Both the position numbers and the translations under genes were made by a program. A model generated the notes under the pieces. The model saw only the letters and a list, made by a program, of their open reading frames with translations. It was not told the origin of the DNA and ran no database searches. Of a stretch of 64,000 nt of DNA, positions 40,159 through 47,838 are shown one piece after another. Within the stretch, counting starts at the first letter, position 1; each line of letters starts with the position of its first letter. Origin of the DNA: Stutzerimonas stutzeri (GTDB taxonomy: Bacteria; Pseudomonadota; Gammaproteobacteria; Pseudomonadales; Pseudomonadaceae); assembly GCF_000935215.1 (NCBI RefSeq), contig NZ_JXXD01000116.1, positions 1 through 64,000 of the forward strand, given 5' to 3'.

Positions 40159-42201
40159 TCAAACTTCGCTGGCGTCAGCGCGCATCGGTTTGGCTTCAGC
40201 CGCGCGGCCATTGAGCAGGCGCGCCAGCACGTCCTGAACTACCGGACTCTTGCCAACCACACCTTCGATCGCCTTGCCCACCGACAACGACTTGGCGAAC
40301 GAATTGAAGAAGTCGCCTTCGCCTCCGACGATTTCGATCTTGGCTTTCGACAGCGCCGCCGACAGCACCTCTGCCTGGTCCTTGGCGATGTCCTTGTTTG
40401 CCGCGATCGAGGCCATCGCCTCTTCGAAGCTCTTCTCCAGCTGCATGCGGAACTCTTCGTGTTGACGGGCACCGTCGCTGAGCGAGTCCAGCGCACCGAA
40501 CTTTTTGCCCAAGCCTTCGGCCTCGGCGTTCAGACGTTCCAAGAGCACGTGCGCCTCGGCCATACCCAGATCCTGGGCCGCCTTGGCCTTGGCACTGCCC
40601 AACTGCTCCTCGCCGCGGGCCTGAGCAGTGAGTTTTTCTTCCAGCACCTTGGCCTCGGCCAGACCGTCCTTCTCCTTGGCGCCTGCTTTGGCCTCAATCA
40701 CCCGTGCCTCGGCCAGACCCTTCTCCTGCTCGCCTTTGGCAGCTGCGATCAGTTGCTCTGCCTGCACGCGTGCTTCGGCCAGCCCTTCCTTCTCTTTCGC
40801 TGCCGCGGTGACTTCACGCACGCGCGCATCAGCGAGGCCCGGTGCTGCACGCTCGGCTTCGACGCCTTCGGCAAGCTTCTTCTTCGCTTCTGCCTGCTTG
40901 GCAGCTGCCTCCAGTTCGGCCTGCGCCAGCGTATTGATTTCCACAGCCTTGTGCTTGGAGCGTGTTTCGTCCGCCTCGGCCTGCTTGACCTGACGCACCA
41001 GCTCCTGTTCTGCCTCGGCCTGGGCATTGAGCACCACGACCTGCTTCATTCGCTCGGCCTCGGAGACCTCGCGGACTTCCTTGATGCGTTCCTCTTCCTG
41101 GGCAACGGTTTTCTCGACCGCAACGCGCTCACGAATAACTGAAGCAATATTCTTGCGCTCTTCTTCCAGCGCCTTTTCCTTTTCGATTCGCTGCAGTTCG
41201 ACTTCACGCTCGCGAGCCACGATCTCCAGATCCTTGGCACGCGTCACTTTCTCGACTTCGATGACCACCGCACGCTGGCGGTTCTGCTGCGCCACTTCGA
41301 CTTCACGCTGGTGGTTCTCGGCGCGGATATCCAGCTCCTGCTGGGTTTGAATGCGGGCCTGCTCGGCCTTCAACCGCTCCTCTTCCTGCACCTTGAGCGT
41401 TTCAGCATGCTCACGCGCACGAATGGTCTCGATCTCTCGCTTCTGCCTAGCAACCGCATCAGCCTCCTGACGCTCGAGCGCCAAAGTAGCCTCACGGGTT
41501 TCGACGTTCTTCTTCTTGATAGCCAACTCTTCGTTGCGCTCGAAGTCGTTGGTGATGATGTTCTGCGCAGCCGTCAGCTGGGTGATCTTGCGAATACCTT
41601 CAGCATCGAGAATGTTGTTTGGGTCCAGGGAGCTTTTGGGCGTTTGCTCCAGGTAATCGATCGCGACGTCTTCAAGGACGTAACCATTCAGATCGTTGCC
41701 GATCACTTCAACGATACGGTCACGAAAGCTCTGGCGTTCTTCGAACAGCTGGACGAAATCGAAGCGCTTACCCACGGTCTTCAATGCTTCGGAGAACTTG
41801 GCATTGAACAGCTCATTAACCGCTGCACGATCGGAGGCACGATCCACGCCGATCGCCTTGGCTACCTTCAGCACATCCTGCTGGGTCTCATTTACCCGTA
41901 GATAAAAGGCGACGGTGATATCGGCACGCAGGTTGTCCTGACAGATCAAACCATCCTTACCGCGGCGATCGACTTCAAGCGTCAGCAAGGAGATCTTCAT
42001 GAACTCCTTTTTGTAGATCACCGGATAGACCAGGGCGCCAGTGAAGTGGACCTTGGGCATTGACGACATGTCGTTGACGATCAGCGCCGTGCCTTGCGGG
42101 ACTTTTATATAGAAAGCTTTGAACAGGACAAAAAAGCCCATGATCAAGAGGAAGAACACGCCCAATCCAATCAGGAAAGGCATCACCAGTTCGAGGCTCA
42201 T
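40159..42201 (-). CDS. yqiK: Flotillin-family protein, YqiK-like
   Basis: 680-residue membrane scaffold. One N-terminal membrane helix (FLIGLGVFFLLIMGFFVLF, residues 9-27) precedes an SPFH domain (KAFYIKVPQGTALIVNDMSS to LDAEGIRKITQLTAAQ, residues 28-230), then about 330 residues of charged coiled coil rich in EERLKAE and REVELQRIEKEKALEEE. Near residues 470-560 there are about four imperfect repeats built on GLAEARV, as in YqiK proteins. The C-terminus is a flotillin-like MASIAANKDIAKDQAEVLSA. Such proteins form cage-like assemblies in membrane microdomains. It follows a YqiJ-like gene by 26 bases, as in E. coli yqiJ-yqiK. Confidence 0.9.
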   Translation of the reverse strand: MSLELVMPFLIGLGVFFLLIMGFFVLFKAFYIKVPQGTALIVNDMSSMPKVHFTGALVYPVIYKKEFMKISLLTLEVDRRGKDGLICQDNLRADITVAFYLRVNETQQDVLKVAKAIGVDRASDRAAVNELFNAKFSEALKTVGKRFDFVQLFEERQSFRDRIVEVIGNDLNGYVLEDVAIDYLEQTPKSSLDPNNILDAEGIRKITQLTAAQNIITNDFERNEELAIKKKNVETREATLALERQEADAVARQKREIETIRAREHAETLKVQEEERLKAEQARIQTQQELDIRAENHQREVEVAQQNRQRAVVIEVEKVTRAKDLEIVAREREVELQRIEKEKALEEERKNIASVIRERVAVEKTVAQEEERIKEVREVSEAERMKQVVVLNAQAEAEQELVRQVKQAEADETRSKHKAVEINTLAQAELEAAAKQAEAKKKLAEGVEAERAAPGLADARVREVTAAAKEKEGLAEARVQAEQLIAAAKGEQEKGLAEARVIEAKAGAKEKDGLAEAKVLEEKLTAQARGEEQLGSAKAKAAQDLGMAEAHVLLERLNAEAEGLGKKFGALDSLSDGARQHEEFRMQLEKSFEEAMASIAANKDIAKDQAEVLSAALSKAKIEIVGGEGDFFNSFAKSLSVGKAIEGVVGKSPVVQDVLARLLNGRAAEAKPMRADASEV

Positions 42202-42227
42202 TACATCAACTCCTTTTAAAAAGCGGG

Positions 42228-42872
42228 CTAGACGCCCTTGAATTCACTTTCGGTAATGACCCGATAGGCATTCTCGGCCTCCAGGTACTCCAGCAAAACC
42301 ACGCGGTCACCGCGTTTGAACCCGCCCTGCTCCTCCGCCCTGACACGCAGGATCAGCCCTGCACCGCCATCTTCCAGCGTGGCCTCGCCAAAACTCGACG
42401 TCACTGTACCGCTGCGCACGACAGCTACCTGACCGAGCAACGAACGATGAGTGGGTGCGTGAAGCTTCAGAAACAGCGGGCGAAGTGGACGGACCAGCGC
42501 GCCGCAAATCGGCACCGCAAGCAGCAGTGCAACCACAGTCAGCACCAGGCCAAGTGGGTAACGCAAAATGCCGAGCGGCAGGAGACGCAGCACCAGCAGC
42601 TGAGCGAAATAACAGAACAGCCAGGAAAAGAAGAACAGCAGGGTCAGCACCAGCGTGACTGGAACCCCGGATAGACCGAATTTGAGCAACAGGCCAGCCA
42701 GGCCTTCCGGCTGAAACGACGTATCTTCGAGAGAAGACTCCATCTCGACGTCGAGTACGTCCACGTCGATCATGCCGAGCGCTGCCACGCACCAGTACAG
42801 AATGGCTATACCTAGCACGAAGCTGAGTAGCACCACCGGAAAGCTCAAAGCAGTCTGTATGAACAAATCCAT
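42228..42872 (-). CDS. yqiJ: YqiJ-like inner-membrane OB-fold protein
   Basis: 214-residue membrane protein with an N-terminal helix (residues 8-33), two or three more hydrophobic helices around 60-125 (VTLVLTLLFFFSWLFCYFAQ, LGLVLTVVALLLAVPICGAL), and a C-terminal beta domain of OB-fold type (LLGQVAVVRSGTVTSSFGEA, ILRVRAEEQGGFKRGDRVVL, EYLEAENAYRVI). This is the YqiJ/DUF1449, NfeD-related arrangement. NfeD-type proteins are regularly paired with flotillins, as here. The reaction, if any, is unknown. Start ATG 42870-42872. Confidence 0.88.
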   Translation of the reverse strand: MDLFIQTALSFPVVLLSFVLGIAILYWCVAALGMIDVDVLDVEMESSLEDTSFQPEGLAGLLLKFGLSGVPVTLVLTLLFFFSWLFCYFAQLLVLRLLPLGILRYPLGLVLTVVALLLAVPICGALVRPLRPLFLKLHAPTHRSLLGQVAVVRSGTVTSSFGEATLEDGGAGLILRVRAEEQGGFKRGDRVVLLEYLEAENAYRVITESEFKGV

Positions 42873-42940
42873 GGATCACTTCCTTGTGTTGTGGCGCCTG
42901 CCCCGCCAACTCCGCGAGACGGGCTCCACCGGCGTCGGGG

Positions 42941-43636
42941 TCAGCCCTTGGCCTTGTCCTTCAGGCGCGCGAGCACGCTGTCTGCACTGGCATCGTCGGC
43001 AACGATCCCCGCGGCGCGCAATTTGGCGTCAAGTGATTCGTCGACGTGGGACGCTTCTGCCAGCTCGGCCGTTGCCTCCATCTTCGCTGCGCGCTCGGCC
43101 TGTTGCTGCTTGATCCGCTCGAGCGACTCAACCGCGGTGTGCAATTTGGCCTGGGAACCACCGTAGCGCTTAGCGACGGCCATCTGCGCCTTTTGCACAC
43201 TCTCCGTAGCCTTGACCGTATCAACCTGCTGCTTGAGCCGCTTGATATGTGCTTCCGCCTGACTGACGGCCTTGCGCAGTTGCGCCACGCTCTCAGCGTA
43301 ATTTTCGGCCTGTTCGCGCTCGGCGATCTGCTCAGCCTCAAGATTGGCAATCTTTGCGGCCACTTCCTTGGCCAACGGCTCATCACCGGCCTCGAGCGCT
43401 TTCAACGCATATTGCTCGTATTCGCTGATCGCTTTAGCTGCCCTGTTGACACGCTCAGCAGCCAACTTCTGCTTGGCCATTATTTCAGCCAATGCCTCTT
43501 TGGCTTTGCGCAATTCGGAATCGGCATCGCGAATTTCCTGATCAAGAATACGCAGCGCTTGGCTATCCACTACCGCCTCGCCCGCCTCATTGACGCCACC
43601 GCGCAGGGCGGTGAGCAGCTTGCTCCATACATTCAT
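42941..43636 (-). CDS. PspA/IM30 family membrane-stress protein, YjfJ-like
   Basis: 231-residue peripheral membrane protein. Helical throughout, starting MNVWSKLLTALRGGVNEAGE (an amphipathic first helix), then a long coiled-coil hairpin (ALRILDQEIRDADSELRKAK, ESVAQLRKAVSQAEAHIKRL, VQKAQMAVAKRYGG) and a C-terminal tail (LDAKLRAAGI). PspA/IM30 proteins form ESCRT-III-like rods that stabilise damaged membranes. This is the YjfJ branch, without the PspBC or PspF genes nearby; instead its partners are YjfI-, YqiJ- and YqiK-like. Start ATG 43634-43636, 19 bases after the YjfI-like gene. Confidence 0.9.
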   Translation of the reverse strand: MNVWSKLLTALRGGVNEAGEAVVDSQALRILDQEIRDADSELRKAKEALAEIMAKQKLAAERVNRAAKAISEYEQYALKALEAGDEPLAKEVAAKIANLEAEQIAEREQAENYAESVAQLRKAVSQAEAHIKRLKQQVDTVKATESVQKAQMAVAKRYGGSQAKLHTAVESLERIKQQQAERAAKMEATAELAEASHVDESLDAKLRAAGIVADDASADSVLARLKDKAKG

Positions 43637-43655
43637 CTCAGATCTCCTTTAGAGC

Positions 43656-44276
43656 TCAAGCGCCGGCCTTGAGAAAGCCTTCGTACGCCTCGGTAGCCTT
43701 GATCACGTTATCGCCAAGCAACTCGATCTCCAGCACCACATCCGAAAGCGTGGACGCCGAACTCAATGCACCGAACATGGTGTAGCAAGGCTGACCATCC
43801 GGAAGCGACTCGATGCCGATGCACGAAAGCGGAAACAACTTGTGGGTGCGCAATATCTGCTCATTGAATGCGTTCGGATCCTGCACATCCGAAACCGGCC
43901 AGAGCAGTGCCTCGACGATGATTTGCTCGCCAATCACCGCGACGTAGATCGGCAAATCACCATACTCACGCATAGTGACGCGCAAACTGGCGTCAGCCCC
44001 CTCGATCAGCTCGAGTGCGATCTGACCACTTTTGCAGAGTTCAGTGGTTTCAATAGCGTCATGCAACGCCTGGGCGGTCCATAGCTGCGGCATATTCATA
44101 CCTTCTTCCATTTCACATGAAGCCAGCCCCTGAAGTGGCTGGCGCATTCTCTTCTCCATCGCCGCAAGCCGCGCTGAATATTCAGGCAGGATCCAAACTT
44201 CCTTCTTCACCAACCCCTGATCACGAAGGCGTTGCCGGAAGAGGCGCTGATAATGTGCGGACGATTTCGTTTCCAT
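43656..44276 (-). CDS. yjfI: YjfI-like (DUF2170) protein with extra N-terminal domain
   Basis: 206 residues. The C-terminal about 130 residues match DUF2170/YjfI: WTAQALHDAIETTELCKSGQ, SLRVTMREYGDLPIYVAVIG, VEALLWPVSDVQDPNAFNEQ, ILRTHKLFPLSCIGIESL and STLSDVVLEIELLGDNVIKA. The N-terminal 75 residues are an addition relative to the 133-residue E. coli protein as I recall it: YQRLFRQRLRDQGLVKKEVW followed by a helix recalls the short basic motif of antitoxin-type ribbon-helix-helix repressors. Paired CACATGTAAT repeats lie just upstream, so autoregulation is plausible. Start ATG 44274-44276 has no clear ribosome-binding site. It is the first gene of the leftward operon. Confidence 0.82.
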   Translation of the reverse strand: METKSSAHYQRLFRQRLRDQGLVKKEVWILPEYSARLAAMEKRMRQPLQGLASCEMEEGMNMPQLWTAQALHDAIETTELCKSGQIALELIEGADASLRVTMREYGDLPIYVAVIGEQIIVEALLWPVSDVQDPNAFNEQILRTHKLFPLSCIGIESLPDGQPCYTMFGALSSASTLSDVVLEIELLGDNVIKATEAYEGFLKAGA

Positions 44277-44293
44277 AGCGGCCAAGATAGCAC

Positions 44294-44343
44294 CACATGT
44301 AATAAGCACAACGCAATCACATGTAATTTTCACGAAACGTGAA
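44294..44343 (-). promoter_or_regulatory. Paired repeats and inverted repeat upstream of the stress operon
   Basis: Two identical 10-bp copies of CACATGTAAT occur at 44294-44303 and 44318-44327, 24 bases apart. A perfect inverted repeat, TTCACG-AAA-CGTGAA, follows at 44329-44343. All lie within 70 bases of the YjfI-like start codon, where operators would be expected. The binding protein is unknown; the YjfI N-terminal domain is one candidate. Confidence 0.55.
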
Positions 44344-44466
44344 GCAATGCGTATGCGTACCTTGCTGAAGGGCGGCACGACCATTCAAACATTGTCGCCC
44401 AGGCCTACCATTTACTGCCGCCAACTACCACACGCACTGGAGATCCCACGAGGCGACGAACGAACT

Positions 44467-44495
44467 TTGACAATTATTCTCATTCTGATTAGCAT
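44467..44495 (+). promoter_or_regulatory. bfd promoter with Fur-box-like sequence
   Basis: TTGACA (44467-44472) and TAGCAT (44490-44495) are 17 bases apart. The spacer contains AATTATTCTCATTCTGAT, which resembles the Fur box in sequence and A/T-rich half-site layout. Iron-starvation control of bfd is known in Pseudomonas and fits. Confidence 0.65.
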
Positions 44496-44530
44496 CCCAA
44501 CCGTCAACGAATTCAACGGGTAGTGCTTCT

Positions 44531-44749
44531 ATGTACGTCTGTCTTTGCCAGGGTGTCACCGACGGCCAGATTCGCGATGCCATCTACGAAGGCTGCTGCA
44601 GCTACCGTGAAGTACGGGAAACGACCGGCGTCGCCACCCAGTGCGGCAAGTGTGCCTGCGTCGCCAAGCAGGTCGTGCGCGAGACGCTCAGCAACGTGCA
44701 AAGTGCCCAGGCCTCCCTCGCCTACCCTGCCAGTTTTGTTCAGGCTTGA
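44531..44749 (+). CDS. bfd: Bacterioferritin-associated ferredoxin
   Basis: 72-residue [2Fe-2S] protein that donates electrons to bacterioferritin for iron release. Cluster ligands are Cys4, Cys6, Cys38 and Cys41 (CLCQG and TQCGKC), the C-x-C...C-x2-C pattern of Bfd. Start ATG 44531. A Fur-type promoter precedes it, a terminator follows and the partner bacterioferritin gene is next. This matches P. aeruginosa bfd-bfrB: Bfd is made when iron is short and mobilises iron from BfrB. Confidence 0.95.
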   Translation: MYVCLCQGVTDGQIRDAIYEGCCSYREVRETTGVATQCGKCACVAKQVVRETLSNVQSAQASLAYPASFVQA

Positions 44750-44764
44750 CAGACTGAAGTCATG

Positions 44765-44791
44765 AAGCCGGGCCATGCCCGGCTTTTTTTT
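44765..44791 (+). terminator. Rho-independent terminator after bfd
   Basis: AGCCGGGC (44766-44773), a three-base loop and GCCCGGCT (44777-44784) make an eight-pair stem followed by about eight T. It separates bfd from the iron-storage gene, allowing opposite iron regulation. Confidence 0.93.
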
Positions 44792-44940
44792 GCCTGCAAA
44801 TCAGCAAGTTGCTCAGAAGGATGCGGAACGGAACTATTCTCGCTAGGGTTTAGCTTTAGCATTCAATGACTTAGGTTTGACAGGTCGCCTGAGCGTGGCC
44901 AGACTGCTTGCATTCCCACCGCGTCAGGCAGGCTAACTAC

Positions 44941-45411
44941 ATGAAAGGCGACAAGCTGGTCATTCAGCACCTCAACAAGATCCTCGGCAATGAGCTGGTA
45001 GCCATCAACCAGTACTTCCTGCACGCGCGCATGTATGAGGACTGGGGTCTCGGCAAGCTCGGCAAGCATGAGTACGAAGAATCCATCGACGAGATGAAGC
45101 ATGCGGACAAGCTGATCAAGCGCATCCTGTTCCTGGAAGGCCTGCCGAATCTGCAGGATCTGGGCAAGTTGCTGATCGGTGAGAACACTCGCGAGATGCT
45201 CGAGTGCGACCTCAGGCTGGAGCAAGGTGGCGTGCAGGATCTGAAGGTCGCCATCGCATACTGCGAAAGCGTCGGCGACTACGGCAGTCGCGAGCTACTG
45301 GAAGACATCCTCGAATCCGAGGAGGAACACATCGACTGGCTGGAGACGCAGCTGAGCCTGATCGACAAGGTGGGCATGGAAAACTACCTGCAGTCGCAGA
45401 TGGACGACTGA
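44941..45411 (+). CDS. bfrB: Bacterioferritin, BfrB-like
   Basis: 156-residue haem-containing iron-storage subunit that assembles into a 24-mer. Ferroxidase ligands are in [20 protein letters not shown] (Glu18), [18 protein letters not shown] (Glu51, His54; haem ligand Met52), DLRLEQ (Glu93/94) and [15 protein letters not shown] (Glu127, His130). ATG 44941 is the conserved [12 protein letters not shown] start; a frame beginning at 44908 adds unconserved residues. It is paired with bfd, with its own upstream region. Confidence 0.95.
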   Translation: MKGDKLVIQHLNKILGNELVAINQYFLHARMYEDWGLGKLGKHEYEESIDEMKHADKLIKRILFLEGLPNLQDLGKLLIGENTREMLECDLRLEQGGVQDLKVAIAYCESVGDYGSRELLEDILESEEEHIDWLETQLSLIDKVGMENYLQSQMDD

Positions 45412-45430
45412 TTCAGTCGCAAGCCCATAT

Positions 45431-45462
45431 AAAAACGCCCCGACTAGATCGGGGCGTTTTCG
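45431..45462. terminator. Bidirectional terminator between bacterioferritin and FKBP genes
   Basis: AAAACGCCCCGA (45432-45443) pairs with TCGGGGCGTTTT (45449-45460) around a five-base loop. A-tract and T-tract flanks allow termination on both strands between two convergent genes. Confidence 0.93.
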
Positions 45463-45482
45463 TTTGCAGCGAAGAGAACCGC

Positions 45483-46232
45483 TTATTCCTGCTCGGCTGC
45501 TTCAGCAGGCTGCTCGGCTGCGGGCTGCTCGGCCTCGCCACCCTTGATATCCAGCAGCTCGAGATCGAAGACCAGCACCGAGTTGGCCGGGATCAGCGGG
45601 CTCGGGCTTTGCTCACCGTAGGCCAGTTCGCTCGGGATGTAGAGCTTGTACTTCTCGCCCACATGCATCAGCTGCAGACCTTCGACCCAACCTGGAATCA
45701 CACCGCCGACCGGCAGATCGATCGGGCTGCCGCGCTTGATCGAGCTATCGAAGACGGTGCCGTCGGTCAAGCTGCCCTCGTAGTGCACGGTCACCACGTC
45801 GTTCTCGGTCGGTTGACGGCCTTCGGCCGCCTTGACGACTTCGTACTGCAGACCGGATTCGGTGGTCTTCACACCTTCACGCTTGGCGTTGTCTTCGAGG
45901 AACTTCTTGCCAGCCTCGACCGCCTTGGCATTCATCTCAACCATGCGCTCTTCGGCACGGGTCTGCAGGAAGGTGAAAGCCTCCATCAGCTGCTCATCGG
46001 TGAGCTTCTGCTCCTTCTTGCCGATGGCATCTTCAATACCCTGCGCAACAGCCTGGGAGTCGAGATCATCCATACCCTCCTGCGCAAGGCTCTTGCCCAT
46101 GTTCAGGCCGATACCATAGGACGCCTTCTGCGCCGGAGTGTCCAGTTTGACACTGGTCTGCGAGTCGCAGCCGGCCAGCACCAGGCCAACCAGGGCAACC
46201 GCAGGCGCCAAACGATGATGTCTCAGTCTCAT
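45483..46232 (-). CDS. FKBP-type peptidyl-prolyl isomerase lipoprotein (FkpA/Mip-like)
   Basis: 249-residue periplasmic prolyl isomerase/chaperone. A signal peptide ends in LVLAGC, suggesting lipidation of Cys22. Residues 25-110 are the helical dimerisation domain (KASYGIGLNMGKSLAQEGMD), residues 125-230 the FKBP domain (VTVHYEGSLTDGTVFDSSIK, GVIPGWVEGLQLMHVGEKYK, IPSELAYGEQSPSPLIPANS, LVFDLELLDI). The tail of about 20 residues repeats AEQPA and is acidic. The protein assists outer-membrane protein folding in related bacteria; lipidation is inferred. Confidence 0.92.
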   Translation of the reverse strand: MRLRHHRLAPAVALVGLVLAGCDSQTSVKLDTPAQKASYGIGLNMGKSLAQEGMDDLDSQAVAQGIEDAIGKKEQKLTDEQLMEAFTFLQTRAEERMVEMNAKAVEAGKKFLEDNAKREGVKTTESGLQYEVVKAAEGRQPTENDVVTVHYEGSLTDGTVFDSSIKRGSPIDLPVGGVIPGWVEGLQLMHVGEKYKLYIPSELAYGEQSPSPLIPANSVLVFDLELLDIKGGEAEQPAAEQPAEAAEQE

Positions 46233-46429
46233 GCTGTTTCCTTAAATACGCTGTTGGGCATTCTAAAAACCGATGGTCGAGCTTAGCAGCGCATCCCGGC
46301 ACTGGCTACCGCACCCCAAGGCAAGGACCGTAAAGAGATTGCAAAGAACGGACGCGCGTAGCAATCCGATAGCAGGATCGAGCCGAGCGAGAAGCGGCAC
46401 CCGCAGCTTCAGCCCACAAAAATTCAGGC

Positions 46430-46457
46430 AAAAAAAAACGGCCTATAATGGCCGTTT
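46430..46457 (-). terminator. Terminator downstream of the tRNA-Val/tRNA-Asp operon
   Basis: Eight-base stem AAACGGCC/GGCCGTTT (46436-46443, 46450-46457) around a six-base loop. On the minus strand a T-run of eight follows. It ends the leftward tRNA transcript. Confidence 0.88.
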
Positions 46458-46500
46458 CTTTCGTTGCTTCAGGGCGTTCAGTGGACCCGTGAAGCGAATA

Positions 46501-46577
46501 TGGCGCAGCGGACGGGACTCGAACCCGCGACCCCCGGCGTGACAGGCCGGTATTCTAACCGACTGAACTACCGCTGC
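46501..46577 (-). tRNA. tRNA-Asp (anticodon GTC)
   Basis: 77 nt including an encoded CCA. The acceptor arm GCAGCGG pairs with CCGCTGC. The D-loop has AGTTCAGTCGGTTAGAAT, the anticodon loop CCTGTCACG reads GTC, and the T-arm is GGGTTCGAGTCCC. It lies 13 bases after tRNA-Val in the same transcript. Confidence 0.97.
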
Positions 46578-46590
46578 GCTAAACCTCGAG

Positions 46591-46666
46591 TGGTGGGTGA
46601 TGACGGGATCGAACCGCCGACCCTCTGCTTGTAAGGCAGATGCTCTCCCAGCTGAGCTAATCACCC
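46591..46666 (-). tRNA. tRNA-Val (anticodon TAC)
   Basis: 76 nt including an encoded CCA. The acceptor GGGTGAT pairs with ATCACCC. The D-arm is AGCTCAGCTGGGAGAGC, anticodon loop CCTTACAAG reads TAC, and the T-arm contains GGTTCGATCC. It is the first gene of the two-tRNA operon. Confidence 0.97.
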
Positions 46667-46688
46667 GTTTGCTCTCGAAGTGGGGCGC

Positions 46689-46717
46689 ATTCTAGAGAGG
46701 GTTCCGCACCTTGGCAA
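46689..46717 (-). promoter_or_regulatory. Promoter of the tRNA-Val/tRNA-Asp operon
   Basis: On the minus strand TTGCCA (46712-46717) and TAGAAT (46689-46694) are exactly 17 bases apart, followed by a GC-rich discriminator GCGCCCC typical of stringently controlled tRNA promoters. Confidence 0.85.
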
Positions 46718-46881
46718 CCCCCTTTCGAAAAAAAAATTGCAGAAGTTCCAAAGACTTAGGAAAACCCTCGATTTACCAGCCGATTTTTCTCGTCCGCCGT
46801 GCATTAACATCCCGCAGGGTTGGCCTGAACTGGCCAGGCAGGAATAATGCACCCCTTTGCTTTCCGGAGATCTACCCCGCC

Positions 46882-47802
46882 ATGTGGTTTCGTAACCTGC
46901 TCGTTTACCGTCTCACCCAGAACGTCGCTCTAGATGCCGAGACACTCGAAGCTGCACTGGCCGCCAAACCTGCCCGCCCCTGCGCCAGCCAGGAGCTGAG
47001 CACCTACGGCTTCGTCGCCCCCTTTGGTAAGGGTGAAGACGCCCCCCTGGTGCACGTCAGCCAGGGTTTCCTGCTGATCGCCACGCGCAAGGAAGAACGC
47101 ATTCTTCCGGGCAGCGTCGTCAAGGATGCGCTGAAGGAAAAGGTTGACGAGATCGAAGCCGAGCAGATGCGCAAGGTCTACAAGAAGGAGCGCGACCAGA
47201 TAAAAGACGAGATCATCCAGGCCTTTCTGCCGCGCGCCTTCATCCGCAAATCCGGCACCTTCGCCGCAATCGACGCCGAGCGCGGGCTGATCCTGGTGAA
47301 CTCGGCCAGCCCGAAGAAGGCCGAGGACCTGCTGTCCACCCTGCGTGAAGCGATCGGCTCGCTGCCGGTGCGCCCGCTGACCGTGAAGATCGCGCCAAGC
47401 GCCACCCTGACCGATTGGGTCAAGACGCAGAAGTCCGCAGACGATTTCTTCGTGCTCGACGAATGCGAGCTGCGCGATACCCACGAGGACGGCGGCGTGG
47501 TGCGCTGCAAGCGCCAGGACCTGACCAGCGATGAGATCCAGCAGCATATGGAAGCCGGCAAGCAGGTCACCCAGCTGTCGCTGGCCTGGCAGGACAAGCT
47601 GTCCTTCGTGCTGGACGACAAGTTGATCATCAAGCGCCTGCGCTTCGAGGAACTGCTGCAGGACCAGGCCGAGCAGGACGGTGGCGAAGACGCCCTTGCC
47701 CAGCAGGACGCCAGTTTCCTGCTGATGATGATGACCTTCCGCGAGTTCCTGCCTGCGCTGTTCGAGGCGTTCGGTGGCGAAGAAGTCCCCCAGGGCCTCT
47801 GA
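46882..47802 (+). CDS. rdgC: Recombination-associated protein RdgC
   Basis: 306-residue DNA-binding protein that forms a ring-shaped dimer around duplex DNA and limits RecA filament function. Start [20 protein letters not shown] at ATG 46882; the ending [20 protein letters not shown] is also typical. Other conserved segments are [56 protein letters not shown] and [17 protein letters not shown] reading starting at 46711 adds an implausible leader. It lies beside the tRNA operon, as in other pseudomonads. Confidence 0.96.
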   Translation: MWFRNLLVYRLTQNVALDAETLEAALAAKPARPCASQELSTYGFVAPFGKGEDAPLVHVSQGFLLIATRKEERILPGSVVKDALKEKVDEIEAEQMRKVYKKERDQIKDEIIQAFLPRAFIRKSGTFAAIDAERGLILVNSASPKKAEDLLSTLREAIGSLPVRPLTVKIAPSATLTDWVKTQKSADDFFVLDECELRDTHEDGGVVRCKRQDLTSDEIQQHMEAGKQVTQLSLAWQDKLSFVLDDKLIIKRLRFEELLQDQAEQDGGEDALAQQDASFLLMMMTFREFLPALFEAFGGEEVPQGL

Positions 47803-47838
47803 CACCCGCCCGGGGCGCTGATCGGCGCCCCGCTCCCC

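Noticed and set aside
44277..44530. Sigma54/PspF-type promoter before the PspA operon
   Set aside because: I looked for TGGCAC-N5-TTGCA on the leftward strand and saw no convincing match.
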